From Lunularia cruciata (taxonomy: Eukaryota > Streptophyta > Marchantiopsida > Lunulariales > Lunulariaceae): DNA of 64,000 nucleotides. Within the stretch, counting starts at the first letter, position 1. Each line of letters opens with the position of its first letter. A program made the position numbers and the translations under genes. A model generated the notes under the pieces. The model had not been told where the DNA came from. It worked only from the letters and a program-made list of their open reading frames with translations, and ran no database searches. The DNA lies in NCBI GenBank assembly GCA_948567375.1, contig OX419758.1:41307473-41371472 (forward strand). Reading direction: 5' to 3'. This document shows, piece after piece, positions 12,247 to 24,868 of the stretch.

Positions 12247-13322
12247 CCTTTCCTCACCGCAACTACCTTAAATTAATCTAGATCTAGAGAGCAATGGCAG
12301 AGGCCTTCCGCTCAAGCAACGGCATAAGTAGAGAGGTGAGCAAAGCTTGAGCAAGAGTAAAGATTGTTGCTGCTGTAAGAGACAATCGCGCCAGTTGTAT
12401 TCCTTTTACAAGTATACTAATTCCCATAAGTAAGATGTTAGCTAATAGATATATATGATTGCTGCAAGTTTGAAATTTTGCAACATATATTACCCAATTT
12501 ATATGTGATAATATCTATGCATAACCTACATTTTTTAGACATAGCTCAGCTGAGCAAGATAAACTTTTATATTTTTTTGTTCCAAGCAAACAAGATTGAC
12601 AATGGTCTCGCTAGAAAATAAAAAGTGAATTAGAATTAAACATATAAATGTGTAAAATTCTTTCTTACTTTCTAGTTTTAAACAAGCTTGCGTAACCCAA
12701 GAAAATACCAAATACAATCACAAATTGCAAATAATAGCTTTATGTATGACATTTTGTAACTTTATGTTAGTTAAGTCAGGTACTTTAGTTGATTGTATAC
12801 TAGTTGATTATTAGAAAGATATTCAATATATACATATAATAGACTCTTCTTCAAGATCCAAAGGTTTTACAAAGCAAGTATTGTTTGGTCTTCCTTGTTG
12901 TATGTTAGTGATTGATATTGCTTGATTCAAATCTTTATCTCTAGTCAATCAACTTGAATGGATTTCCATGCGTTTGGTTTGGCATAGTGAGCATTATTTG
13001 GAGACAAAATTTCCTTGCATATTCTGATAATTTGTTGGATCATAATAGCAATGAGATTCACATCACTCTTTATTTTTTTGTATATTTGAACAAGGTTCTT
13101 GTGTATGGAGTATATTTCATGATAAATCAATCAAGTGCATTCCAACTTGAAATATATTTGTAGGAACCGGTCGGGAGACAGCCCTTTATCATTTTTTTGA
13201 CAGTTTCAACCTTAACCTTGAGAATGAAATATTGTCTTCAATATTCTTTTTCTCAAGTTGAACTTAGAAACAACACCAAGCCCTCATGTATCTCATTTGG
13301 CTTTCTAGAATAACATCCTTTA

Positions 13323-13326
<4 letters not shown>

Positions 13327-13366
<40 letters not shown>
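13327..13366. repeat. (TA)20 microsatellite
   Basis: Forty bases of uninterrupted alternating T and A. Confidence 0.98.
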
Positions 13367-13369
<3 letters not shown>

Positions 13370-14066
13370 AACTATTTTATTGATGAGAATTTGAACTGAA
13401 ATGAAGAAAAGCTTTGCCCGGTAGCCACGCTGCAGTCATGGAGAAAAGATTACATAAATTACAAACATTCAAATTAGGTTCGATTGTTTTAATGTCTCAA
13501 AGAAGTTGTCTCCCTACTGGCTCCCATTAAAAAAAATTTGGAAGAAATGTCCAATAAATAGTAATTTTGGCTTAATTTATGTGATTTATTATTATCAAGA
13601 GAGTTTCATCATTGGAGTGTTACTGTTCAAAACACTTACAAACTATTACCTTCTTCCATATAATCCATATGGTAGATGTGTGCCTTGTAATCTCCATCTT
13701 CTACAAATGAGAAACTCAACTTTAATTTTATATTCATTACATGTACATAGAATTTTAAGAATCAAACGCTATGTGCACAAATCTCTAATTCAGAAAAAAA
13801 CCAACAAGGAATTCGTGTCTCTAGACACAATAATAAAATCAATGCTTTATGTTAGCATACGCAACTTTATTCTACACCCTATACGCTTTTGGATATCCTC
13901 AACAGAGAACTCAGTACGGTACGAACAAAGAACAGAAAACTTTCTGAATTTAAATGAATACACACTTAGATTTAGTTTCAGATCATATGTTGCGAAAGAG
14001 AATTTGGATGCAATACGTTTCGTAAGAAATAAATCGGACATCCTTGCACTTTAAAACCAGTTACAT

Positions 14067-14090
14067 ATTTATTTATTTATTTATTTATTT
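14067..14090. repeat. (ATTT)6 microsatellite
   Basis: Six perfect units of ATTT followed by an A-rich run. Confidence 0.97.
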
Positions 14091-15916
14091 TTAAAAAAAT
14101 ATTTTCATTTAAATCTTCTTTATATCATCTTGACTACTGAAGTGTTTTATATATATTGAATACTCTATTTGAGATTTTTTCTGCCATATGGATTTCATCA
14201 AATGCTTATGGACACTTGACCACCTGGTCCTTCATTTAACACAAGGTTGCATTTGCCTCCATGGTTTGCCCTATCGCAAGATGCCCTAACTTCTTTGCAG
14301 TGCTCTTACTTGCTTCTCTGTTTGCCAAGGTTTCTCCCGCTTGGGTTCTTTGTTTGGTTCTCCCGCTATCCTTTCTTGTGTAGCATTGAAGTGTTTTGCT
14401 CCCCGCTCGTGGTTTGCTTGGGTTTCTCCGGCAAGTCCTTTCTTGTGTAGCATTGCAGTTCATTTTGGTTCCCCGCTCATCCCTTCCCGGGCAGCGTTGA
14501 GTTTTCTTGCTGAGGAGGTTTCTTTTGCTGATGCTTCTTGTTTCTCACTACTTCTGAGCAGCACTTTAGGGGAGCAACCGAGTTTGCCTCATGAGCTTTC
14601 GAGCAGAAACTCAAAACAAGGGGTATTGGCAATTGTTCAGCTACTTCGGCACTACGTGAGACACTAATGAAGTCGCAGATGCTTTCGTGGAGGTTTACTA
14701 TGGCCGCCTTCTGCTTCCCTTAGCTATTTAGCATCTCAAGAGTCCAGCGTCCATAGCGCTGGTTGTGATATTATTCATATCCTGTACTCTTACGCTTCGC
14801 TCTTGTTCATTTTTACACTTTGACCCATTTCAGTAGCCACATCATCAGAGGCCCCTTGTTTTGTTCCACTCCTCCATCCCACAACTAATTCCCTCCATAG
14901 TACTTTCCTTTCCTTCTCTCTCTGATTGCTTCCTCCTTCACCCTCTCATACCTAAAGTGTTCCTACCCGACTCCAGCCCACGTTCTTTCTAGTTGTTCAC
15001 GCACGGCTTACTGGTGGGCTTACTGGCGGGTTCTTCATCGTGTTCACGCATTGCCTACTGCTGGCCTCTTACATCATGGTTTCCTATTCCTTGCTATCAT
15101 TTGCATAGATGCTCTCGATTTAGTGTCCTTTACTAGTCTGTTGGCCATCAGTTATTTTCAATTTCATTCAATGACGCTTTTGCTACAGGTTACATGCGAT
15201 GTCTGCTACCTTTGTACTTTAACACTACTCTCGCATTGTAATTCATGTATATATTGCTTATCCATCATTTGCACTTCATGAGTTCTGGATAACCCATTCC
15301 CCGAACGGTTTCTGTCTCGTATACCAATAAATAAATATATATATCAATACTTCTCGTCACTTTTTTTTCTCCATTTGTGGACTGCAACTCTTACTCTCGC
15401 TGTAAAACCATAACGCCTGCCCTGCTTAAGTTTAAGCTCTAGTGTGAGGAAGGTTGGGATGTCTCACTGTTCTACAACCAAAGCTAGTTCGCCACTGTCG
15501 AATTTTCTCCTCTCGTGCCGTGCATGGTATTATCCGAAAGAATTAAGCAAATGTGCTTATGTGAAAGATTACGCATACTAATAGTTCTCCATAGGTTTTA
15601 ATTTCCTATTACTTCATTCTGAAAATGTAAACTCAAATATTTAATTTTAAATTAGTATAAGTCTCGTAATACTCTTGTAATTAATACAACTTATTAAGAA
15701 AGTCTGTATCTATTGATACCACTTTAAAATATACTCTTATGGATGCTTGAAATAGGTGAAATATACTGAATACTTTGGTCTTAATCAAGTTTTGAAATTA
15801 TCAGATAAAATTTTAATGATTTTTATTCTTTTTGACAATTTATATAGATACCTTGATTTAGCTATTACATATTATAAGCATAATATTTATCAGGTGCAGT
15901 TTATATGTGATTTATC

Positions 15917-16004
15917 AATGTTCAACCTAAATTCATGATTATTGTTGTTAGAATGTGATTTATCATATTCTAACAACAATAATCATGAATTTAGGTTGAA
16001 CATT
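15917..16004. repeat. Large inverted repeat: 42-bp arms, 4-nt loop
   Basis: The arm at 15917-15958 is the reverse complement of 15963-16004 with one mismatch near the loop (TTTA, 15959-15962). As RNA this would fold into an almost perfect 42-bp hairpin. No coding sequence runs through it. It could be a fold-back element, a MITE-like insertion or a small-RNA precursor; the sequence alone does not decide. Confidence 0.95.
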
Positions 16005-16676
16005 TTAACTTTCTAATACTTTTCAAAAAATGCATGAATATTACTTGAAGAGCATCATCATTTTCAGTATTTATTTCATTATAATATAAACTCTGCTGAG
16101 TCAGATTTTACAATTAAAAATTAATTAAAAATATATCAGATATATAAAAATATTTAAACCGGCCTAATGTTAACCCAAAGATGTTCAATTGTTAGTATCA
16201 AATATCCAAACAGGGAAGTCAAATGTTCAAATCCAAAACGGATACTGTATATAAAACCAGCATATTCTAACCTCTCCATTGAAATCTCCATATCACTTAA
16301 CTCAGATACATGTATGAAATTTGCCCAAAATCCACTTTAAAAAATATCCAAATAGATGAACTATCAATTATCAATTAGGACGATCATCCTTATGGATTCA
16401 TCAATATTTGATCTTAATGATGGAAATGATGAAACTCATAAGATTAATTAATTCCTTCTTTCCTGACAGACAAGGTACGGGAACACTCTCCGCTTCTGAC
16501 TGACCCCGAGAACTGTCTAATTAACTAGTGACAAGAAGGGCAGATAATGGCAGAGACAGACAAGAGATTGATCCGACACAAAAGTAGCTGGTCCTTCGTC
16601 AATGGTCTCTTGTTCTTGCAACTTTACTTACAACGACCTTATCCTTTTCACATGGGAGGATATATCAGCAGCCCTG

Positions 16677-16712
16677 ATGAGTCAGCACAGGATATATCCT
16701 GTGCTGACTCAT
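16677..16712. repeat. 36-bp perfect palindrome
   Basis: Bases 16677-16694 are the exact reverse complement of 16695-16712, with no spacer. Each arm contains TGAGTCAGCA, a core that resembles bZIP (GCN4/AP-1-like) sites. Confidence 0.97.
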
Positions 16713-17252
16713 TCAGACCAAACTTGCAATGGATATGCAAAATCTTGAGGCTTAAGCTTTTCAATCACACCCTATGCCAACCATGCTCTTATGTTCGATA
16801 AAAGTGACGTTATCCATCTTAATGTGCCTATCTTGCTGGACTCTCGTTTACTATTCTGGATATATTCCTGGGTTCACAATCAGCAGTTAATCAGCGTCAA
16901 TCCGCATTAAACAGTGGACCTTTCCAGTCACCCATTTGACAGTAAGATCGACAAGAAGCAGCCCGCTAAGAAATATCTTCAAAAGACAGACAGGGAGGGT
17001 TTGTTTGGAACATTAACTGCGATGATATGGACTTCTTATTTGCAGTTGACTTCTTATTTCCGTATTTCCCATACTTAGCTTGCAACTTTTTACAGTTCTT
17101 AACGCGGTATATCCCTTCTTATCGTTAACAGCACCATCATGAGACATATCGATTTTGGGAGCTAGCGAGTGACTGACAATAAGTTGCGTCTTGTACGGTG
17201 CTGCTGTTCCGACTGTGGGGAAAAAGCTTGAATTTGATATGCATATGTTGAT

Positions 17253-19288
17253 ATGATATGCATATGGGTCGTCTTACATGTAGACGTTGAGAACGCTTTT
17301 AATAATGTCTCACGTGTATCCATCTGTAGAGAGCTTAAGGAGGCTGATGGATCCTTGGTAAATTTCATTCTTTTTATGGCTCTTCTACTTCCCTTTATTA
17401 CCGGTACGGTGGTTCACATGAGCGAGTCACCGTCTTGGAGTAAGTTGTTGGTATACGTTAGGGAGATCCTTTAGGGGGGCCCTTATTTGCCATGGTTCAC
17501 TTTAGAGCTCTACTATCTACTACTTTGGCTATGCCATGCTGTGTATTTCCCTCCTTGGCAGATGATACACACATCGTAGGCCCTCTAGATCAGATTAGGC
17601 AGGCCTTTGACTACTTGACTACCAAGCTACATCTAGTAGACTTGAGAGTCAAGGTGTCAAAGTGTAGGGCATGGTCCCCTTTAGGTATCCCTCCCCACCT
17701 TGAGCTTCCAAAGGGGTGTATCACATCCACATATGGACTTCGTGTTCTTGGAATGCCAATAGATTGAGGACTTTGTCACACGCTTCTTAGACGCTGCCCT
17801 TGCAGAGGATGTTCTCCATATGGATGACCTTCCATTACTAGGAGATCCGCAGGTAGCATTTGGTATACTCTCTTCCAATATTGCTCATCAACCATTCTAC
17901 CTCATACGTACAATTCTCCCTTCACTGTCCTTCCTATCACATCTAAGAGCATTTGATAGGAGGATTATGGGAGTCTTTGGTGATATTATTGGACCAGGGA
18001 CCTTTGAGTGTGTGATAGTGGATTCGGCACGTAGGCAAATGGCGATCTCATCTGGTGGGGTTGGCTTGCTTTCTATGGAGGAGACGGCATCTATAGCATT
18101 TTGGGTAGTTGGGCTCTCTCGGTACCCCTACTTTCCTCTTGTTTTGTGGTTGCTAATAGGCCGGTTTTTGAGACTTATGTGATAGAGGTGGAGAGAGGAT
18201 CCTTTTCTCTCTAGACGTTATTGTGGCAAATGAGAGATAGTCTATCCCCAGGAGACGAGAGGATTTTCCACCGTTTGCTTCACTATTGTCAGATTGGACT
18301 AGAGGTTTACAATCTTCCTTGATGGAGCGACAATGTGAGCATATGCTACATTCTCTCTTAGTCAACTCGTCCATTCCTTTGGCTACTAGAGCACGTTTAC
18401 ACTCTTGCTCCGGCAAGGGTGCAAGCTCTTGGATCCTAGCTCGACCATGCATTAGGGCTTTACGACTCGCACCAACTACTTTCTCTACAGCGATGAGGTT
18501 TCACCTAGGTTTGGTCCACCCATCTGCATCTTCATTACTCACTTGTGAGTGTGGCTCTACATTAGATGCAGTAGCGGTCCACATGACACGGTGTCCTTTT
18601 GGAGGACAGAGGATAGCTACCCATAATGCCATTAGAGACATAGTGTTTGCTATGGCACGAGAGAGTGGATACTTGGCTTGGAGAGAGTGTTCGTATGCCT
18701 TGCAGACGACATGTGTCAAGGCAGACTTATACTTGGTCCGAGATGATTAGGTGACAGTAGCGGATGTCGTGGTTACGGATCCTACACTGGATACAGTTTT
18801 GAAAGGAGTGATTACCAATCCCCTTGGATGGGCGGCGAGTGCAGCAGCAGGTCGTAAGGTCTCCAAGTATAGGGGCATGCAGCGAGGTCACCTCTTTGTT
18901 CCTCTAGCCTTGGAGTTATATAGAGTGATGGACATGGCATTTGACACATTTGTTAGGGAGTGCGCGATAGCTTATCATGTTAGGCGTCAGGGGTACCACT
19001 CTCACTCTCATACTTTGTAGCATATTTTAGACAGCGTGTGTCCATTGCTCTACAGAGGATAGTGGTTGGTGCAATCCATAGGAGAGCAATCACATTAGGT
19101 GATGTTTCTTCAGATGCTCTAGTTGTGTGTAGATCGTATGACTTGCATAGCTCGGATATCTTAGGTGCGGTATGGCAAATTTCTCATATAGACTCTATTG
19201 GGGCTTAGCCCCATGTTACCTTTTTTGTCTCTCCCTTGTACGGCTTGATGGGGTCTTCTCATCCTTCATTTTTCCTACGCAGTCGCCT
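17253..19288 (+). mobile_element. Decayed LINE (copy A): reverse transcriptase and probable restriction-like endonuclease
   Basis: This is a 5'-truncated non-LTR retrotransposon. The RT palm begins abruptly with HVDVENAFNNVSR at about 17270. The GTRQGDPLG block seen in copy B is ruined here. The catalytic Asp pair is in FPSLADDTHIVG (about 17540-17575). A Cys/His cluster follows (CECGST, then HMTRCPFGGQR, about 18545-18612). After it come KADLYLV, DVVVTDP and AAGRKVSKY (18720-18870), which resemble the zinc motif plus PD-(D/E)xK-like restriction-like endonuclease at the end of R2/NeSL-type LINEs. Frames change at least four times, so it is dead. The 3' end is the recurrent tail without poly(A). 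The LINE assignment is firm; the endonuclease type is inferred from residue pattern. Confidence 0.8.
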
Positions 19289-19604
19289 TTTTTCCTCGAT
19301 ATGCAATATTCTCAACTGGTGCTTTAGACCTCCGTCGTATGCATCCAGGTGAACTATAGGAAATTGTAAGTACAATACTATATGTCGTGACAAATCTAAT
19401 TCCCTCAATACCTTCTTGATGTACTGCATTCTTAACTCATCCCCTGCAATTTTAGGATCACTTAAGACTTCAAGGAAGCATATTATCTCAATTTAAGGGC
19501 ATTGTCGTAAGTGGATATAAGTGTGCTTTCAAGAGTATATTGAATTAACTCTTATACTTATCCAAAGAGAGTACACTTCGTATTGTTCTCAACTTATCTA
19601 TGTC

Positions 19605-22227
19605 TTCTCTAAGCTCACTACATCCTATGGCAGTAGAGGGACTACCACTAGAGGTCTTAGATTATCAGCCTGAGCAATCTTTATGTCTTGATAGGTCACT
19701 TTTAGCATAAGCATTGTGCACTGTCCCTCGCTTTTTCCTCACGAGGCTTGTCATAGATGGTTTATGAGCACCTTAGAGATTACTTCTAGGTAGGTGATTC
19801 TTCTAGTGGTTTTACCAAGTTATTTCAAGTGGCTACAGCAATTGCAAGAGGATACATTCCTATGTCTATTAGGGAGGTGTTAGGTGCTAGTCAACTTCTC
19901 ATGATGGAGGAGGACACATAGGACATTAGACCAATTGCTATTAGAGAGATCTTTTTGCATTTGGTCAATTGTACCATTGTCCTACAATATCATTCTCACT
20001 TTCAACAACACCTCAGTCCACATCAGTTTGGAGTAGCTACACTTGCTATTAGAGAGATCTTTTTGCATTTGGTCAATTGTACCATTGTCCTACAATATCA
20101 TTCTCACTTTCAACAACACCTCAGTCCACATCAGTTTGGAGTAGCTACACCTAGAGGATGTGAGGCTATATCTCTAGGCATTAGTGCACTCCTAGATACC
20201 CTTCCAGAAAGGGTCGTCCTACAGGTGGATGTTGTGAATGCTTTTAATAGCATTTCATGGGCATCCATCTTTGGAGAGCTTAGGGAGGCTAAGTGGATCC
20301 TTGGCGAGTCTTATTCCTTTTGTGTGGTCTTTTTATGACACTCTTGCTTCTGTTTACTACAAGCACGGTGGTTTACAAGATGGAGTCACCGTCTTGGAGT
20401 CAAATGTGGGTACACGTCAGGGAGATCCTTTAGGGGGACCCTTATTTTCCATGGCTCACTTTAGAGCTCTCCTATCTACTACTTTAGCCATGCCAGGTTG
20501 TGTATTTCCCTCCTTGGCAGATGATACACACATCATGGGCCATGTAGATCAGATTAGGCAGCCTTTGACCACTTGACTACCAAATTACATCTAGTAGGCT
20601 TGAGAGTCAAGGTGTCAAAGTGTAGGGCATGGTTCCCTTTAGGTATTCCTCCCCACCTTGAGCTTCCAGAGGGGTGTATCACATCTATAGATGGATTATG
20701 TGTTCTTGGAGTGCATGTAGGATCCAAGGATTTTGTCACATGCTTCTTAGATGCTGCACTTGCAAAGGATGTTCTCCATGTGGATGACCTTCAGTTACTA
20801 GGAGAACCGTAGGTGGAATTCGGTATACTCTCCTTTAGTATTGCTTTTCAACCGTCCTACTTCATCCATACAATTCCTCCCCCCTTATCCTTCCTCTCAT
20901 GTCTAAGAGCCTTTGATAGGGGGATTATAGGAGTATTTAATGATATTATTGGACCAATGACATTTGAGTGTGTGATAGGGGATTTGGCACATAGACAAGT
21001 GGCTCTGCCAATCTTGTGTGGAGGGGTTGGCTTGCTATCTATGGAGGAGACTGCACTTATAGCATTTCTCTCAACACCCTTACTTTCCTCTTATTTTGTG
21101 GTTGTTGATAGGCCGGCCTTGGAGACTTATGTGACAAAGGTAGAGGGGAGATCCTCTTCTCTCCAAATGTTATTGCGGCATATGAGAGATAGTCTATCCC
21201 CATGGGCACAAGAGGACTTTCCATCTTTTGCTTCATTATCGCTCAGATTGGACTAAAGGTTTACCGTCTTCCTTGATGGAATGATCGTGTGAGCATATGC
21301 TACATTCTTTCTTAGTTCACTCGTCCATTCCTCAAGCTACTAGAGCATGTCTTTGCTCTTGCTCCGGCAAGGGTGTAGGCTCTTGGATCCTAGCTCTACC
21401 ATGGATTAGGGCATTCAGACTCGCACCAACTACTTTCTCTACAATTATGAGGTTTTGCTTAGGTTTGGTCCACCCATATGCATCTTAATTACTCACTTAT
21501 GGGTGTGGTTCTACACTAGATGCAGCAACGGTCCATATGACATGGTGTCCTTATGAAGGACAGAGGATAGCTACCCATGATGCTATTAGGGACATAGTGT
21601 TTACTATGGCACATGAGAATGGATACTTGGCTTGGAGGGAGCGTTTGTATACTTTGCAGATGACATGTGTTAGGGCAGACTTATGGTTGGTCCAAGATGA
21701 TTAGGTGACAGTAGGGGATGTCGGGGTTATAGACCCTACGTGAGATACCGTTTTGGAGGGAGTGATTACCCATCCCCATGGATGGGTGGCAAGCGCAGCA
21801 GCTGATCGCAAGGTCTCCAAGTATACGTGCATGCAACAAGGTCACCTCTTTGTTCCTCTAGCCTTGGAATTATATGGAGCGATGGACACAGCGTTCGACA
21901 CATTCGTCAAGGAGTGTTAGGCACCAGGGGTAATACTCTCACTCTCATACTTTGTGGTATATTTTAGACAGCATGTGTTCATTACTCTACAGAGGGCAGT
22001 GGATGGTGCAATCCATAGGAGAGCAATCACACTAGGTGATGCTTCTTAGGATGCTTTAGTTGTTTGCAGACCACACATACTTGCATAGCTCGGATATCTT
22101 AGGTGCAATGGGGCAGATTTCTCATATAGACTCTAGTGGGCCTTAGCCCCATTTTACCTTTTCCATCTCTCCCTTGTACAGCTTGATGGGGTCTTCCCCT
22201 CCTTCATTTTTCTAAGCGGTCGTCCTT
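19605..22227 (+). mobile_element. Decayed LINE (copy B), with an internal 108-bp tandem duplication
   Basis: This second copy lies head-to-tail after copy A and preserves more of the RT. The N-terminal part reads IRPIAIREIFLHLVN, then HQFGVATPRGCEA, LQVDVVNAFNSISW, GTRQGDPLGGPLF and FPSLADDTHIMG. These are RT motifs up to the catalytic Asp pair near 20515-20535. The Cys/His and endonuclease-like region follows at about 21490-21900 with many stops. It ends with the same tail (about 22125-22227). Its left boundary is uncertain: similarity to RT is clear from about 19800 and possible from 19605. A perfect 108-bp duplication lies at 19935-20150. Confidence 0.78.
19935..20150 (+). repeat. Perfect tandem duplication, 2 x 108 bp, inside LINE copy B
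   Basis: 19935-20042 and 20043-20150 are identical as far as I can read. The unit is 36 codons, so the duplication keeps the RT frame. Identity between the units means the event is recent relative to the decay of the surrounding copy. Confidence 0.95.
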
Positions 22228-23379
22228 TCTCCATACTTATGATGTAATTTACCGCTGTGAAAGCTAGAAATTCTAGTAAACAAAGTGTGTTCCTTATTGG
22301 AAAATCATCACTGTGTAAAGCTCATGGTACCGTTGTTGCGTCCCACCTACAGGAAAGTGGACCGACCTTTCAACCAGAAAGTATGCTCGGAGGCCAGTTC
22401 CTTGTAACCATTCCTTCACTCGACTTTAATTGGCTCTGGCAAGGACACAACTCAACAAGTTCAATGTCTTGGCTTGCTTGACTGGACTTGTGCCTTGCTT
22501 CTCAAGTCCCAACTTTCCGCCATTCCCAAGTCCATCACATTTGACCCAGTCCCATGTTACAACTCTTGCGCTACAGTGAAATCTTTACCGGGTTTAGTTT
22601 TTGTTTAATTTCTTTTTTATTCACCGGGTTTAGTGGATGGTTGAAGTTTCTGACTTATACTTTGCGGGTTTTATTGCTACAGTGGGCTTTCAGACAATCG
22701 TTATATGCAGTTAGAGGATTCACGATATTTGACGAAGTTTCACATGGTTTAATTTAGTGAGTGGCTGTGAAGTTTTAAGTTTCTTTATGAAAACTTTGTG
22801 GCATTATGGTTTATCGTATAATGCTGGTTAAATTGCAGATTTCTACTGCTAATGTCCAGCCTTCTGTAAATTTCAGAGTCTTTTTCTTCTGCAGGTAGAG
22901 GATCCGTCGGCAACCCCTAAACTTCGTGGATTACTGATCGTTTCTCACGTTTGTTATCGTCGAGCAGTTGCTACATCCTCACATGGTAATTTACGTTCTG
23001 GCTAAGACAGACCGGGAGAAGTAGAGGAACTTCACGAGGCTGCTTCGCCCTCTGCTCAAGGTCAACATCTAAATAAAAGACCCTCGAAAGTAAACCGTGA
23101 AAGGCTGGTCAAGCGTTGAGTCGTCTGGCCAAACCTTGTTGTCGTCGTTCCAAATCATCACTGTACACTGCGAAAGGTAATGTATACAAGGAAGATCTAT
23201 GATCATATTCTTCAAAATCGACCAGCGTCATCCCCGACATTTCAAAAGCATATGCTTGGGAGCTCCCAACCCATCGCCTACTCAGGGATTCAATTTTCTT
23301 CCCGGTCTGGAACTGGCACCAGCTAGTTATTTGCTGTTGTACCATTCCTGAGAACAATTCGCTACTGATACTAGAAAGC
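22228..23379. other. Upstream region of the secreted-protein gene; no other gene recognised
   Basis: About 1.1 kb lies between the LINE tail and the next gene. It should hold that gene's promoter and 5' UTR. I see no convincing TATA box at a sensible distance and no ORF with a known domain. Confidence 0.45.
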
Positions 23380-24868
23380 ATGGCGCACTCGAAATCGACC
23401 CTTTCTTCTTCTGGGGCCTTCGCGTTCGTGGTCGGTGTACTGCTCCTCAGTGCAGGTGCATTTCTCCCCCTCTCGGGATTCCTGGAAAAGGCGGAGCTTG
23501 TTCGATCTTGCAACTAAGGCAATAGATTTAATTTCAGAGCTTCCATAGAATATTGCACTGCAAAAACTGTCGTAGTTTATCGATTCTGAAGGACCACAGT
23601 TTCGGGTTGAAGAGCCACGATTTTCTCCGGATTCTGCATGACCATTCTAGCCGGGTTCGGTGGCAATGCAGATAATTCTGATCACCTCGAAAGCAATTGG
23701 CTATGGTCGCAATTGAGCTGACAAATGTAAATCTGTCTGAGTTTTGATTTTCATCTACTGGGAGCAATTAACTTGTTTGTTACCTAACCTGTTTGTACTT
23801 CATGGGATTTCAGGTTCTAGTTTTGCGGCATCGGTGAAGTATCGAGAGAGCTACATCGTCAGATATCAAGATGCTAAATGCAATGGTGCAAACGGGAAAT
23901 TGGTGCTCAAAGGCTCCGCTGTTCCAGTTGTTCTATCTGCTTCTGATAACTTACAGGTAAGTGAACCGGACCATCCAAATTCGAATTCTTGGTGGAGTTT
24001 TACACAGCCGCAACTCGTAAAGCTAGCGCTGTAATCAGCACGAGTCCATGCCTGTTTTACGCTTGAAACTTATTAACGTAAAGTGGAAGTTGAGTGACTT
24101 TCGCAGTTGCGCGAGTTCCTTTCCGAGCTTGTTTAGATGTGAAAACAACAGATGTCTTCGAGTGACTTCGGTAGCAACTTCGAATCTGAAGCTTGATCTC
24201 AAAGAACACACTGACAAATCCTAGTCCATATTATGTAAAATGCAGGTGCTAACTACGGCCGCAGGGTCAGCAAAAGTTGCAAAGGACTTGTGGAACCAAA
24301 CTCTCAAAGAAGGTAGCCTAAGGGTGAATGTGATTTGCATTTTCCTTCTAAGCAGTATGCAGGGAGTACCATGTTAGCTAAATTCTCCAATTTATGGCTG
24401 GTTGTTTCGATAGCTGTGTAGGAAGAATACCGTTGGATCTCTGATTCAGAGTGAATTCTCAAAGTCTCACCCAAAAGAAGTCAACGCTGACTCCAAGAAC
24501 TTTACGGAATTTCAGCACCCGACAGCTATGCGATTCAAAACTTCATCGGTGAAAACTCCTACAACTGCATGACAGTGGAAGCTGATGTGGATCCCAACTC
24601 AATCCTCGCCTTGGATGTCTGCTCTTCTTCCCCCACAACCAACCAATGGTTCGATTACGAGGTTGTGAAATCCGCATCTGGTTGTGCAACCAGCAACAAG
24701 AACGGATTCGCTGTTCTTCTCCATCCCAGATCCCCCAAGGACATCGGCAGCAACCTCTGTGTCTCTGCTCCCAAGACTGCTGGCGTTTCGGCTACTTTGC
24801 AGACCTGCAACAAAGCAGACGAGAGTCAGTTGTTCTTTGTGAACGTGCCTTCCATCAGACGGGAGTAA
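23380..24868 (+). CDS. Secreted protein resembling an R-type (ricin-B-like) beta-trefoil lectin, 4 exons, 212 aa
   Basis: The exons are 23380-23455, 23814-23956, 24246-24312 and 24516-24868. All three introns are GT-AG and all phases join correctly. The start ATGGCGCAC follows an upstream stop. Residues 1 to about 31 form a signal peptide (hydrophobic core FAFVVGVLLLSA), so the product is probably secreted. The mature part has about six Cys. Residues 113-145 contain Cys113, Cys131 and NQWFDY (139-141 QWF). Residues 176-204 contain LCVSA, LQTC and a Q-x-F end. This spacing of C...L.L..C....QxW is what ricin-B/R-type beta-trefoil repeats show, and those domains bind sugars. Only two repeats are clear; the first (around 39-72) is weak. 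One N-glycosylation site lies at Asn90 (NQT). No catalytic or toxin chain is present. The gene model is strong; the family is a judgement from pattern, not a search. It could instead be a lineage-specific secreted Cys protein. Confidence 0.72.

Larger units (their letters stand above)
12247..17252. other. AT-rich stretch without a recognised gene
   Basis: The region is AT-rich with many stops in all frames. It holds a TA microsatellite, an ATTT microsatellite and two large palindromes, listed separately. The longest open frame (13506-14054, 182 codons) shows no motif and was not accepted as a gene. A segment at 14220-14660 is Cys/Ser-rich when translated but has no family signature. Confidence 0.5.

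Noticed and set aside
13506..14054. 182-codon open frame in AT-rich DNA
   Set aside because: No domain, AT-rich codons, adjacent to microsatellites, no splice or promoter context; likely chance.
19935..20150. CRISPR-like or satellite array
   Set aside because: Only two units with no spacers; a simple tandem duplication inside a LINE.
23380..24868. Ribosome-inactivating toxin gene
   Set aside because: Only a lectin-like secreted domain is present; there is no N-glycosidase chain.
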